Below are positions 9,312 through 17,122 of a DNA stretch of 64,000 bases, piece by piece (position 1 is the first letter of the stretch; each line of letters opens with the position of its first letter). The position numbers were made by a program, and so were the translations under genes. The notes beneath the pieces were generated by a model, which was given only the letters and a program-made list of their open reading frames with translations, searched no databases and had not been told where the DNA came from. This DNA comes from Myxococcota bacterium (GTDB lineage Bacteria; Myxococcota_A; UBA9160; UBA6930), in NCBI GenBank assembly GCA_028285625.1, contig JANQOX010000006.1:122346-186345 (forward strand). The letters are read 5' to 3'.

Positions 9312-10163
9312 TTGGCGAACGCCACCCCCGTCGGTCTGATCGCCGGCGCCGGAGGGTTTCCCGCCGAGCTGGCGCGGAGCGCCCGCCAGCGCGGACGACG
9401 CGTGGTGGCCGTGGGTCTCGCCGAGCTGGCCGACCCGGGCCTCGACGCCGAGGTGGACGCGGCCTGCACCCTGCCGCTCGGCGCCTTCGAGGCCCTGATC
9501 GCCTTCATGCGCGACGCCGGTGTCCGTGACGTCGTGCTCGCGGGCAAGGTGCCCAAGAGCTTCCTGTGGGAGCGCCCGGACGCGCTTCAGCCCGACGCAC
9601 TCGCATTGCGCATGATGGCGGGGCTCGCCGATCGGGCCGACGACTCGCTGCTCGGCGCGTTCGTCGATGGACTCGAAGGCGAGGGGCTCCACATCCTGCC
9701 CCAGACGGAACTCGGCGCCGATCTCCTGGCGCCCCGCCGCGCCCTCGGCAAGCACGCGCCGAACGAGGCGCAGTGGGCCGACATCGCCTGGGCCTGGCCC
9801 ATCGCGCGGACCCTGGGTGCGATCGACGTTGGCCAGAGCGTCGTCGTTCAGGGGCGCGCCGTGCTCGCACTGGAGGCGATCGAGGGGACAGACGAGGCGA
9901 TCCGGCGGGGATGCGCTCTCGGGACGCCAGGCGCTTGCGTCGTCAAGGTGGCCAAGCCCGGACAGGACCCCCGGTTCGATGTACCCGGCATCGGCCCGGA
10001 CACCGTCCGCGCGCTGGCTGCGGGTGGCGGTGCCGTGCTCGCGGTCGAGGCGGGCGCCACTTTCGTGGTTGCACGGGAAGAACTCGTCGCCGTCGCAGAC
10101 GACGCGGGCATCGCCGTCGTCGGGGTCTCCGAAGCGGACGTCTTGGGGAGCGCACCGTCATGA
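9312..10163 (+). CDS. lpxI: UDP-2,3-diacylglucosamine pyrophosphatase LpxI
   Basis: Hydrolyses UDP-2,3-diacylglucosamine to lipid X and UMP, replacing LpxH in alpha- and deltaproteobacterial-type genomes. The protein is 283 residues. The N-terminal domain begins VGLIAGAGGFPAELARSARQ. The C-terminal DUF1009 region contains IDVGQSVVVQGRAVLALEAIEGTDEAI and VKVAKPGQDPRFDVPGIGP, the conserved LpxI core. The TTG start at 9312 sits three bases after the lpxA stop. The stop forms ATGA with a mini-ORF that leads to the next gene. Confidence 0.94.
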   Translation: MANATPVGLIAGAGGFPAELARSARQRGRRVVAVGLAELADPGLDAEVDAACTLPLGAFEALIAFMRDAGVRDVVLAGKVPKSFLWERPDALQPDALALRMMAGLADRADDSLLGAFVDGLEGEGLHILPQTELGADLLAPRRALGKHAPNEAQWADIAWAWPIARTLGAIDVGQSVVVQGRAVLALEAIEGTDEAIRRGCALGTPGACVVKVAKPGQDPRFDVPGIGPDTVRALAAGGGAVLAVEAGATFVVAREELVAVADDAGIAVVGVSEADVLGSAPS

Positions 10164-10183
10164 TCGCGTTGCGTGCGGGATGA
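10160..10183 (+). other. Linker mini-ORF (7 codons) between lpxI and the oxidoreductase gene
   Basis: ATG 10160 overlaps the lpxI stop as ATGA, reads MIALRAG, and stops at TGA 10181-10183, which overlaps the ATG of the next gene (10180) as ATGA. Terminating ribosomes could therefore hand over twice. There is no independent evidence of translation; see the mini-ORF finding. Confidence 0.35.
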
Positions 10184-11139
10184 GTCTGCGAATCGCGGTG
10201 ATCGGCGCGGGCCACATGGGGTCGCACCACGCGCGCAAGGTGGCCGAGCTCGCGCGTGCAGACGGCAGCGTGGTGCTGGCCGGCGTGGCCGACATGAACA
10301 CCGGCCGTGCCGAACGCCTCGCGCAGGAATGCGGAGCGCAGCCGTTCTCGAGCCTCGAGGAGGTGCTGCCCGCCTGCGACGCCCTGATCGTGGCCGTGCC
10401 GACCGTCGGCCACTACGACGTGGTCTCGCGCGCCCTCGATGCCGGCATCGACGTGCTGGTGGAGAAGCCCATCGCGGCTTCGCTGGGAGAGGCCGAAGTC
10501 CTGCTGGAGCAGGCCCAGCAGCGCGGCCGCGTGATCCGTGTGGGCCACCTCGAGTGGTTCAATGCAGCGATGCGGCGGGTGCGCTCGAGCATCGACCGTC
10601 CCCGGTTCATCGAGGCCCATCGGATGGGGCCGTTTCCCGGACGTGCGACGGACGTGGACGTCGTTCGCGACCTGATGATCCACGATCTCGACATCGTTCA
10701 GCGGCTCGTCGGTGAGGAACCCGAGCGCGTGGAGGCGATCGGGGTTCCGGTGCTCTCGGGGGCGGTCGACATCGCGAACGCACGCCTCAACTTCGCGGGC
10801 GGCTGCGTCGCCAACATGACGGCGAGTCGGGTGTCGCCGACGCCGATGCGCAAGATCCGCTTCTTCCAGCCGGACGGGTACTTCTCCATCGACTTTCTCG
10901 AGCAGTCGGTGGTGATCGCGCGCCGGACGTCCGAGGCCGGCAGCGCCGACAAGCCCCAGATCTCCGTGGAGCAGGTGCCGATCGACCGCGACGACGCGCT
11001 GCTCGCCCAGCTGCGGCATTTTCGCGATGCGGTCCGCGAGCGAAAGCTGATCTCCAGTGCGGCCGCCCACGGCATCGCGGCGCTGCGCACGGCGCTGCGC
11101 ATCAACGACGTGATGCCACCCCTCGAAGGACTGTCGTGA
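10180..11139 (+). CDS. Gfo/Idh/MocA-family oxidoreductase in the lipid A cluster, candidate GnnA
   Basis: NAD(P)-dependent sugar oxidoreductase of 319 residues. The Rossmann motif VIGAGHMGSHHARK opens the protein. The family's EKP motif (VLVEKPIAAS) is near residue 95, and the C-terminal half has HLEWFNAAMRRVRS and IHDLDIVQRLVGEEPE. Its place between lpxI and lpxB suggests it acts on a lipid A precursor. GnnA of Acidithiobacillus and Leptospira, from this family, oxidises the 3-position of UDP-GlcNAc before transamination by GnnB. No aminotransferase gene lies in this window, so the GnnA role is inference. The start at ATG 10180 opens directly on the Rossmann strand. Confidence 0.75.
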   Translation: MSLRIAVIGAGHMGSHHARKVAELARADGSVVLAGVADMNTGRAERLAQECGAQPFSSLEEVLPACDALIVAVPTVGHYDVVSRALDAGIDVLVEKPIAASLGEAEVLLEQAQQRGRVIRVGHLEWFNAAMRRVRSSIDRPRFIEAHRMGPFPGRATDVDVVRDLMIHDLDIVQRLVGEEPERVEAIGVPVLSGAVDIANARLNFAGGCVANMTASRVSPTPMRKIRFFQPDGYFSIDFLEQSVVIARRTSEAGSADKPQISVEQVPIDRDDALLAQLRHFRDAVRERKLISSAAAHGIAALRTALRINDVMPPLEGLS

Positions 11140-12359
11140 ATCGCGGCACGGGGTCGGCGCCGACCGTTCTGATCTCGGCCGGCGATGCGTCGGGCGAACT
11201 GCACGCAGCCGCGCTCGCCCGTGAACTCGTCACCCAGGTGCCCGGCATGCGCCTGATCGGGCTGGGCGGCCCGCAGATGCAGAAGGCCGGCGTCGCGCTG
11301 GTGGCCGACCAGGAAGAGCTCGCCGTGGGCGGGCTGGTCGAGGTGCTGCGCGACCTCGGCGGCATCGTCGGTACCTGGCGCCGGATGGTGCGCTGCCTGC
11401 GCGACGAGCGGCCGGACCTGGCCATCCTGGTCGACAGCTACGACTTCAACATCCCGTTCGCGAAGCAGGTGAGGCGTCTCGGCATTCCGGTGCTCTACTT
11501 CATCAGCCCGCAGGTGTGGGCGTGGCGCAAGGGGCGCATGAAGAAGGTGGCGCGCCGGGTCGATCGCATGGCGGTGATCTTTCCGTTCGAAGAGACCCTC
11601 TGGCGTGAAGCCGGTGTGGACGCCGAATTCGTGGGCCACCCGCTGGTGGACCGCATCCCCGAGGCCCTGCCCGGTGACCGTGCGGGGATACGGGACGCAC
11701 TCGGTCTCGATGCGGACCGGCCGCTGGTGGTGCTTCTCCCCGGCAGCCGTCGCAACGAGCTGCGCTCGACCCTGCCCGTCCATCTGCAGGCCGCGGCGGC
11801 ATTGCACGCCCGGAATCCGCGCGTGGCCTTCTCCCTGGCCCTCGCGCCCAGCCTGGACGCAGCGCTGGCGCACGGGCTGGTGGATGCAGCCGGGCTGCCC
11901 TCCGACCTGGCCATCCAGCTGGTCGAAGGCCGCACCTATGATGCCATTCGGGCTGCCGATGCCGCCCTGGCCATGCCGGGCACGGTGACCGTGGAGACGG
12001 CCCTGCTGGGCACGCCCCAGGTCGTCGCCGGGCGCATGAACGGACTCACGGCGGCGATCGCGCGCCGGGTGGTGGACGTGCCATCCTTCACGATGCCGAA
12101 CCTGATTTTGGGCGAGACCGTGATACCCGAGTTCATCCAAGAGGACGCCCGGCCCGAGCCGGTGGCCGAGGCTCTCCTGGCGCTGCTGGGCGGAGAGGCG
12201 CGCGAGCGGCAGCTCGCCGCGATCCGTCGCCTGCGCGGCGTGCTCGGTCGCGGGGGTGCCGCGGCCCGGGCCGCCACGCTCGCGCGGTCGATGATCGAGG
12301 CCCGGCACGCAGCCGGGCCCGCTGGCGAGGAGGTGCCGCTTGGGTCCCCTCGGTCATAG
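11136..12359 (+). CDS. lpxB: Lipid-A-disaccharide synthase LpxB
   Basis: Joins UDP-2,3-diacylglucosamine and lipid X into the lipid A disaccharide at the inner membrane (GT19). The protein is 407 residues, close to the usual 380-400. The N-terminal VLISAGDASGELHAAALA, SYDFNIPFAKQVRR, YFISPQVWAWRKGR and VGHPLVDRIPE motifs are all present, as is the C-terminal AMPGTVTVETALLGTPQVV donor-site region. GTG 11136 overlaps the preceding stop (GTGA), and its 3' end overlaps waaA by 20 bases. Confidence 0.96.
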   Translation: MNRGTGSAPTVLISAGDASGELHAAALARELVTQVPGMRLIGLGGPQMQKAGVALVADQEELAVGGLVEVLRDLGGIVGTWRRMVRCLRDERPDLAILVDSYDFNIPFAKQVRRLGIPVLYFISPQVWAWRKGRMKKVARRVDRMAVIFPFEETLWREAGVDAEFVGHPLVDRIPEALPGDRAGIRDALGLDADRPLVVLLPGSRRNELRSTLPVHLQAAAALHARNPRVAFSLALAPSLDAALAHGLVDAAGLPSDLAIQLVEGRTYDAIRAADAALAMPGTVTVETALLGTPQVVAGRMNGLTAAIARRVVDVPSFTMPNLILGETVIPEFIQEDARPEPVAEALLALLGGEARERQLAAIRRLRGVLGRGGAAARAATLARSMIEARHAAGPAGEEVPLGSPRS

Positions 12360-13626
12360 CCTCTCGGCGCTCTCCGCCGTGGTTGGAGCGCCGCTGCTCG
12401 CCGGCGGGTTGCTGCTGCGTCCCCACTGGCGTGTGGGCATCGACGAGCGACTCGGTCGTCGCGAGGAGGGCCCGCGTGGTGCGGCGTGGGTGCATGGCGC
12501 CAGCGTCGGGGAGATCCGCGCGGCCACGCGTCTGATCGATGCGATCACCCGGAGGGGCGTCCCGGTGGCCGCGACGACCACGACCACGACGGGCCGTGAC
12601 CTGCTGAGGCGCATTCGTCCGGAGGTGCCGTCCGCGCTCGCACCGTTCGATCATCCGTGGTGTGTCGAGCGCGCCCTCGAGGCGGTTGCGCCCCGTGCCC
12701 TCGTTCTCGTCGAGACGGAGCTCTGGCCGGTCCTGATCTCGGCGGCACACCGCCGCGACGTCCCGGTGGCGGTGGTCAGTGCGCGGATCTCCGAGAGGAG
12801 CTTTCCGCGCTACCGGCGCGTGGCCCCGCTGCTCCAGAACACCATCCGCAGGCTCGCCTGCATCGGGGCGCGCGGCGAGCGCGACGCCGAGCGTTTCGTT
12901 GCGCTCGGGGTCGCGCCCCATCGCGTGGAAGTCACGGGCGATCTCAAGCTCGAGCCGCCCGTCGACGCGGCGCGGGTGGCACCCGACCTCGAGGCGATCC
13001 TGGGAGAGGTTCCGCTCCTCGTCGCCGGCAGCACCCACGAGGGCGAGGAGGCGGCGGCGCTGTCGGCGCTGGCCGCGGCCGAAGCCGCCGGCATCCCGCT
13101 GGCGCTGGTGATCGCACCGCGACACCCGGCGCGCGGCGAGGCGGCGGCGCAGGTCTGCGAGCAGGCCGGGCGCCTGGTGCGACGTCGCTCGAACGCGGGT
13201 TTCTCGACCCTCGCCCCAGGAGAGGTGCTGCTGCTCGACACGCTCGGTGAGCTCGCCGGCCTGTATGCGCGCTGCGAGGTGGCGTTCGTCGGGGGCACGC
13301 TCTCGCCCGTGGGTGGCCACAACGTGCTCGAGCCGCTGCAGCAGGGCAGGCCGGTGGTGTTCGGGCCCCACGTCGAGAACGCGGCGGAATCCGCGAAGCT
13401 CGCCCTCACCACGGGGGCTGGCTTCCAGGTCGAGGACGTGGCGGGTCTGCGCGAGCGTGTGCTCGAGCTGCTCCAGAACCCCCAGAAGACGCGCGCGCGT
13501 GCGGATGCCGCGCGCGAGAAACTGGAGGCGCACCGGGGAGCCACCGAGCGGACGCTCGCGCTGCTCGACCAGGCCCTCGGCGTGTTCGGTGAGGACGCGC
13601 GCGAGGATGCCGCGCCGAACCCTTGA
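12340..13626 (+). CDS. waaA: 3-deoxy-D-manno-octulosonic acid (Kdo) transferase WaaA
   Basis: Adds Kdo from CMP-Kdo to lipid IVA (GT30). The protein is 428 residues. A short N-terminal hydrophobic anchor is followed by WVHGASVGEI, where the Glu is the expected catalytic base, then ETELWPVLI, GDLKLEPP, VAGSTHEGEE and FVGGTLSPVGGHNVLEP. The TTG start at 12340 lies inside the end of lpxB and is preceded by GAGGAGG (12327-12333). It is unclear from sequence whether one or two Kdo residues are added. Confidence 0.95.
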   Translation: MGPLGHSLSALSAVVGAPLLAGGLLLRPHWRVGIDERLGRREEGPRGAAWVHGASVGEIRAATRLIDAITRRGVPVAATTTTTTGRDLLRRIRPEVPSALAPFDHPWCVERALEAVAPRALVLVETELWPVLISAAHRRDVPVAVVSARISERSFPRYRRVAPLLQNTIRRLACIGARGERDAERFVALGVAPHRVEVTGDLKLEPPVDAARVAPDLEAILGEVPLLVAGSTHEGEEAAALSALAAAEAAGIPLALVIAPRHPARGEAAAQVCEQAGRLVRRRSNAGFSTLAPGEVLLLDTLGELAGLYARCEVAFVGGTLSPVGGHNVLEPLQQGRPVVFGPHVENAAESAKLALTTGAGFQVEDVAGLRERVLELLQNPQKTRARADAAREKLEAHRGATERTLALLDQALGVFGEDAREDAAPNP

Positions 13627-14846
13627 GACGCCCGGCCTGGTTCCGCCGAGGCCGGCCGCGCTCGTGGTGGGCGCGCGTCGTTCTCTCGCCGCTGGTGCCG
13701 CTCTCGTGGGTCTATGGTGGGTTCGCGCGGCTCCACCGAATCGTGCACGAGCGCCGATTCCGCCGACCGGCGCGCCTGGGCTGCCGCGTGATCGCGGTGG
13801 GCAACCTCGTGGTGGGGGGCTCGGGCAAGACGCCGACGGCGGCGTGGATCGCCCGAGGTCTTCGCGAACGCGGCCACCAGGCGGTCCTGGCGAGCCGGGG
13901 CTACGGCCGTCTGGGACGCCGCCGGGTCGAGGTGGTGTCCGATGGCCGCCACGTTCGTTCGACCGTCGATGCCGCCGGCGACGAGCCCTGGCTGCTGGCC
14001 AAGATGGCCCCGGGTGTGCCCGTACTGGTCGGGCCGCATCGCGACGTGGTCGGGCTTCGGGCGGTCTCGGCGTTCGGCGCCCAGGTGCTGGTGCTCGACG
14101 ACGGATTCCAGCACCACCGCCTGGCCCGCGACGTCGACGTGGTGTTGGTGGATGCCCAGGGTGGCTTCGGCAACGGCTTCGTGCTGCCACGGGGTCCCCT
14201 GCGCGAGCCCGCGTCGGCCCTGGCCCGGGCCGATGCGGTGGGAATCGTGACCGCTGCGGCCACGGGAGAGACCGGCGGACACGTGGTGCCGCTGGCCGAC
14301 TCCGACGAGGCCCCGCGGGCCGATTCCGACGAGGCCCCGCTGGCCGATTCGGACGAGGCCCCGCTGGCCGACGGGCGATCGCTCGCCGATGCGGATGCGC
14401 GCCTGCTCGAGCGCCATGCGCCCGCGGCCCGTCGCTTCGTGGTGCGGCGCGGCCCGGTCGGTGTTCGGGCATTGGAGGGAGGCGCGATGGCGCCCGCCGC
14501 GAGCCTGTCGGGCTGCAAGGTGGGTGTGCTCTCCGCGATCGCCAGTCCCGAGTCCCTGCGCGCCGCTCTCGAAGCGATCGGGGCTGAAGTCGTCGCGGAG
14601 CGCGCGCTGCCCGACCACCACCGCTACCGGGAATCCGATCTGCGCGGCCTCGACCCCGAGGTCGGCTGCTGGGTCACGACGGAGAAGGATGCGGTGAAGA
14701 TCCTGCCGCGTTGGACGCGGGGGCTCGACCTTCGCGTGTTGGTGGAGCGCGTCGAGGTCGAAGACGGTGCGGCGCTGCTCGACTGGCTCGAGGGAAGGTT
14801 GCGGGCCCGGCCTCGCGGCCGGGATGCGACGCTCCCGGCGCGCTGA
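13623..14846 (+). CDS. lpxK: Tetraacyldisaccharide 4'-kinase LpxK
   Basis: Phosphorylates the 4' position of the lipid A disaccharide at the inner membrane. The protein is 407 residues, somewhat longer than usual. An N-terminal membrane-associated stretch is followed by Walker A GNLVVGGSGKTPTAAW near residue 60, then LASRGYGR, LDDGFQHHRLARDVDVVLVD and, at the C-terminus, VTTEKDAVKI. Residues of about 223-250 are an in-frame ADSDEAP repeat not expected in the family. TTG 13623 overlaps the waaA stop (TTGA). It is the last gene of the block; a hairpin follows. Confidence 0.94.
   Translation: MRRPAWFRRGRPRSWWARVVLSPLVPLSWVYGGFARLHRIVHERRFRRPARLGCRVIAVGNLVVGGSGKTPTAAWIARGLRERGHQAVLASRGYGRLGRRRVEVVSDGRHVRSTVDAAGDEPWLLAKMAPGVPVLVGPHRDVVGLRAVSAFGAQVLVLDDGFQHHRLARDVDVVLVDAQGGFGNGFVLPRGPLREPASALARADAVGIVTAAATGETGGHVVPLADSDEAPRADSDEAPLADSDEAPLADGRSLADADARLLERHAPAARRFVVRRGPVGVRALEGGAMAPAASLSGCKVGVLSAIASPESLRAALEAIGAEVVAERALPDHHRYRESDLRGLDPEVGCWVTTEKDAVKILPRWTRGLDLRVLVERVEVEDGAALLDWLEGRLRARPRGRDATLPAR
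14292..14372 (+). repeat. 24-bp in-frame tandem repeat inside lpxK (3.4 copies)
   Basis: Units at 14292-14315, 14316-14339 and 14340-14363, plus a 9-base partial, differ at only a few positions. Each encodes eight residues, LADSDEAP or RADSDEAP. It gives an acidic insert between the N-terminal kinase region and the following helix. Confidence 0.9.
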
Positions 14847-14861
14847 CGCGTTCGCGCTCTC

Positions 14862-14891
14862 GACGAGACGCGTCGCCGACGGCTCCTCGTC
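14862..14891. terminator. Hairpin between convergent lpxK and Kdo kinase genes
   Basis: Outer stem GACGAG (14862-14867) with CTCGTC (14886-14891) encloses a second stem CGTCG (14871-14875) with CGACG (14877-14881). It lies in the 57-base gap between converging stops, so it could end both transcripts. There is no T tract. Confidence 0.45.
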
Positions 14892-14903
14892 CCGGGTCGG
14901 CTG

Positions 14904-15803
14904 CTAGTCCGCGGTTCGCGCGGGGCTCGCTGCCCGATCGCGCCCGTAGCCCAGGGCGTGGACGGCCACGCGCCGAAGCTCGCGGTCGATGCGCGACCAC
15001 ATGGCACGGCGCAGGGCGCGGTCGTCCTGGCAGTAGGCTCCGAAGAAGCGGGCGCAGCCCCGCAGCCCCACCGTTTCGAGCAGGCCGCGCTTGCGCAGGG
15101 ATCGGAACAGGCGCATCAGCTGGGCCATGCGCTCCCCGGGTGTGAGGCCGGGGGTGACGCGCGCGCCGTCCAGGTCGATCACGAAGGCTTCGGGCCCCTG
15201 CTGCGCACCGCCCGTACGCAGCAGGAGGTTCTTCACGTGCAGGTCGCCGTGTCGCCCGCCGGCGTCGTGGAAGCGCCGAACGGCCCGACCGAGGGCGGCT
15301 GCCGCGGCTTCCACGGCGTCCGGCGGCGGGGCGTCCCGCAGGAACACCAGGGCGTCGCGGGTGTCCTCGATCTCGAACGACGCAAAGGCGGCGCGAAACA
15401 GCGGCCCTGTCACACGCTGGCCGATCGCGAAGGCCGCCTGGGGGACCGGCGCGCCCGCGTCGCGAAGCGCCTCGGTCACCGCGATCTCGTTCAGGGGCCG
15501 ACCCATCCCCCAGAAGACGTCGCCCAGCCACGGGCCGAGCAGCCCGCCATGCAGGAGCGGCCGCACCACCACCGTGCCGCGGCCCGCGATCGCCACGCGC
15601 CGCGTGGTGCCGCGGCCCTCGTGGCCGGCCTCGCCCTGGCCGAGCAGCACGTCGAGTCCGTCGGGGCCGAGCACTCCGAGCCGCTCGAGGGCCGGCCCGA
15701 GATCCTCGCGGATGACGCAGACGGCGGGCGGCGCCTCCAGGCGAACGAAGCCCGGCGGGACGCCCTGCTCGTCGGCGCCCGCCCGCGGGTTCGGCCGGGC
15801 CAC
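14904..15803 (-). CDS. Kdo kinase / LPS core kinase, InaA-WaaP-like
   Basis: Protein kinase-like fold enzyme predicted to phosphorylate the inner core (Kdo or heptose). The protein is 299 residues. The Lys/Gly-rich N-lobe includes VVVRPLLHGGLLG. HGDLHVKNLLLR (near residue 180) is the catalytic loop and FVIDLDGARV the metal-binding strand, both typical of the KdkA/WaaP/InaA group. GTG 15803 is the first plausible start after the lptF stop (15812). Only eight bases separate it from lptF, so the two form an operon. The exact acceptor sugar cannot be read from sequence. Confidence 0.82.
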   Translation of the reverse strand: MARPNPRAGADEQGVPPGFVRLEAPPAVCVIREDLGPALERLGVLGPDGLDVLLGQGEAGHEGRGTTRRVAIAGRGTVVVRPLLHGGLLGPWLGDVFWGMGRPLNEIAVTEALRDAGAPVPQAAFAIGQRVTGPLFRAAFASFEIEDTRDALVFLRDAPPPDAVEAAAAALGRAVRRFHDAGGRHGDLHVKNLLLRTGGAQQGPEAFVIDLDGARVTPGLTPGERMAQLMRLFRSLRKRGLLETVGLRGCARFFGAYCQDDRALRRAMWSRIDRELRRVAVHALGYGRDRAASPARTAD

Positions 15804-15811
15804 GCGCGGGT

Positions 15812-16948
15812 TCAGCTCTCGGCGCGCCGCGCGCGCAACAAGAGGATCACGGCCATCAGGGCGAAGGCCACATTGGGAATCCAGAGCGCCAGGCGGGCTT
15901 CCACCAGCTGGTTCTCGGCCAGGTAGACACCGGTCGCCAGCAGTGCGTAGTAGCCGAAGGCGAGCGCCACGCAGACCAGCACGCCCAAGGACCGCGCGCC
16001 CTTGGTGCGGCGCAGCCCGAGCGGGACACCGACCAGGCAGAACAGCAACGGAGCGAACGGCAGTGCCGTACGGCGGTGGAGCTGGATCTCGTAGCGCCAT
16101 CGTTTGCGGTCCCGGATCACCGGGGGTGGCTCGCCATGCACCTCGAAGTAGTCGAGGATCTCGCGCACCTCGGACAGGCGCATCTCCGGCGGGCGCAGCC
16201 GGTTGAATCCCGACCCGAGGACGGCGCTCATGTCGAACGCATACCGGAAGGTGTCGAACGCGATGTGCTGGTAGCCCGAGGCGCCGATGTCCGGTTCGAA
16301 ATGGATGTCACCGCGCTCGAGGTCGAGGAAGGCCGTCGCCGAGGCATCGTCGAAGTCGAAGCGGCCGCCCTCGGCCACCACGGTGAAGGGCTGGTCGGGG
16401 TTGGTCCGGTCGGAAATCATCACTCCGACCAGCTCGTTGTTCTCGCCGCGCTCGTCGACGAACAGCAGTCGGTCCCCTCGGCGATCGAGCCGGTTGAACT
16501 CGCGCTCCTGGATGATGCCGCCGCGCGACGCGATCGAGGCCATCACCGCCCGCAGCCGTTGCCGCGCGGCGGGCTCGGCCTCGGCCAGCAGGTACGCCGT
16601 GGTGCCGCTCACCAGCAAGCCCAGGATCAGGAAGGGCGTCACGAGCTGCGCGAGGCTCACGCCCAGCGCACGCATCACCATGATCTCCGAGTCCGAGGAG
16701 AGCCGGCCGACGGCGACCAGCACGCCGAACAGGATGGCCACCGGCACCGTGTAGGTCGCCAGCATCACCACCAGGCAGCCCACCACGGCGAGGACGTCGC
16801 CGCCGCCGGCCCCGATCGCGGCCAGGTCATCGAGCCGCTGGAGCAGGTTCTGGGTGAGCAGGACCGAGCCCACGGCGAGCAGCCCGATGGCGGCGTACTG
16901 GACCGCCTCGCGCAGCACGTAGAGGGACAGGGTGCGCGAGATCCGCAT
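15812..16948 (-). CDS. lptF: LPS export ABC transporter permease LptF (YjgP/YjgQ family)
   Basis: Inner-membrane subunit of the LptBFG complex that extracts LPS and feeds the periplasmic bridge. The protein is 378 residues. MRISRTLSLYVLREAVQYAAIGLL opens TM1. TM2-3 follow, with SSDSEIMVMRALGVS as the LptB-contacting coupling helix. A periplasmic beta-jellyroll runs from about 130 to 260, and three C-terminal TM segments include FAPLLFCLVGVPLGLR. ATG 16948 fits the family start. No lptG neighbour is present; it must be elsewhere or be a duplicate of this gene. Confidence 0.9.
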   Translation of the reverse strand: MRISRTLSLYVLREAVQYAAIGLLAVGSVLLTQNLLQRLDDLAAIGAGGGDVLAVVGCLVVMLATYTVPVAILFGVLVAVGRLSSDSEIMVMRALGVSLAQLVTPFLILGLLVSGTTAYLLAEAEPAARQRLRAVMASIASRGGIIQEREFNRLDRRGDRLLFVDERGENNELVGVMISDRTNPDQPFTVVAEGGRFDFDDASATAFLDLERGDIHFEPDIGASGYQHIAFDTFRYAFDMSAVLGSGFNRLRPPEMRLSEVREILDYFEVHGEPPPVIRDRKRWRYEIQLHRRTALPFAPLLFCLVGVPLGLRRTKGARSLGVLVCVALAFGYYALLATGVYLAENQLVEARLALWIPNVAFALMAVILLLRARRAES

Positions 16949-16969
16949 GGGCGGGTATCCTACCCATGC
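16945..16969. promoter_or_regulatory. Inverted repeat spanning the lptF start codon
   Basis: GCATGGG (16945-16951) and CCCATGC (16963-16969) are perfect inverted arms. A competing inner pair, GGGTA (16953-16957) with TACCC (16961-16965), lies between them. The left arm contains the lptF start codon, so an RNA hairpin would occlude it; it could equally be a DNA operator in the divergent lptF/heptosyltransferase gap. Confidence 0.4.
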
Positions 16970-17064
16970 ACTTCGGGATGTGCCCCTGCTGCGGCCGCGC
17001 AACTCGAAGAAGCGTCTGCACGACGGCCCGGGGGGATGCTGCTCGCGCGAGCGGGTGCCCGCCC

Positions 17065-17088
17065 GCCGGTGGTACGCGCCGGTGGTAC
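17065..17088 (+). repeat. 13-bp direct repeat upstream of heptosyltransferase gene
   Basis: GCCGGTGGTAC occurs at 17065-17075 and again at 17078-17088, 35-60 bases before the GTG start. No promoter is evident in the surrounding 174-base divergent gap. Confidence 0.5.
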
Positions 17089-17122
17089 GGGTCGGGCGGC
17101 GCCCTGTGCGGCAGAGGGGTTC

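Noticed and set aside
15804..16100. N-terminal extension of the Kdo kinase gene into lptF
   Set aside because: It is an out-of-frame shadow of the lptF 3' end. GTG 15803 lies just after the lptF stop.
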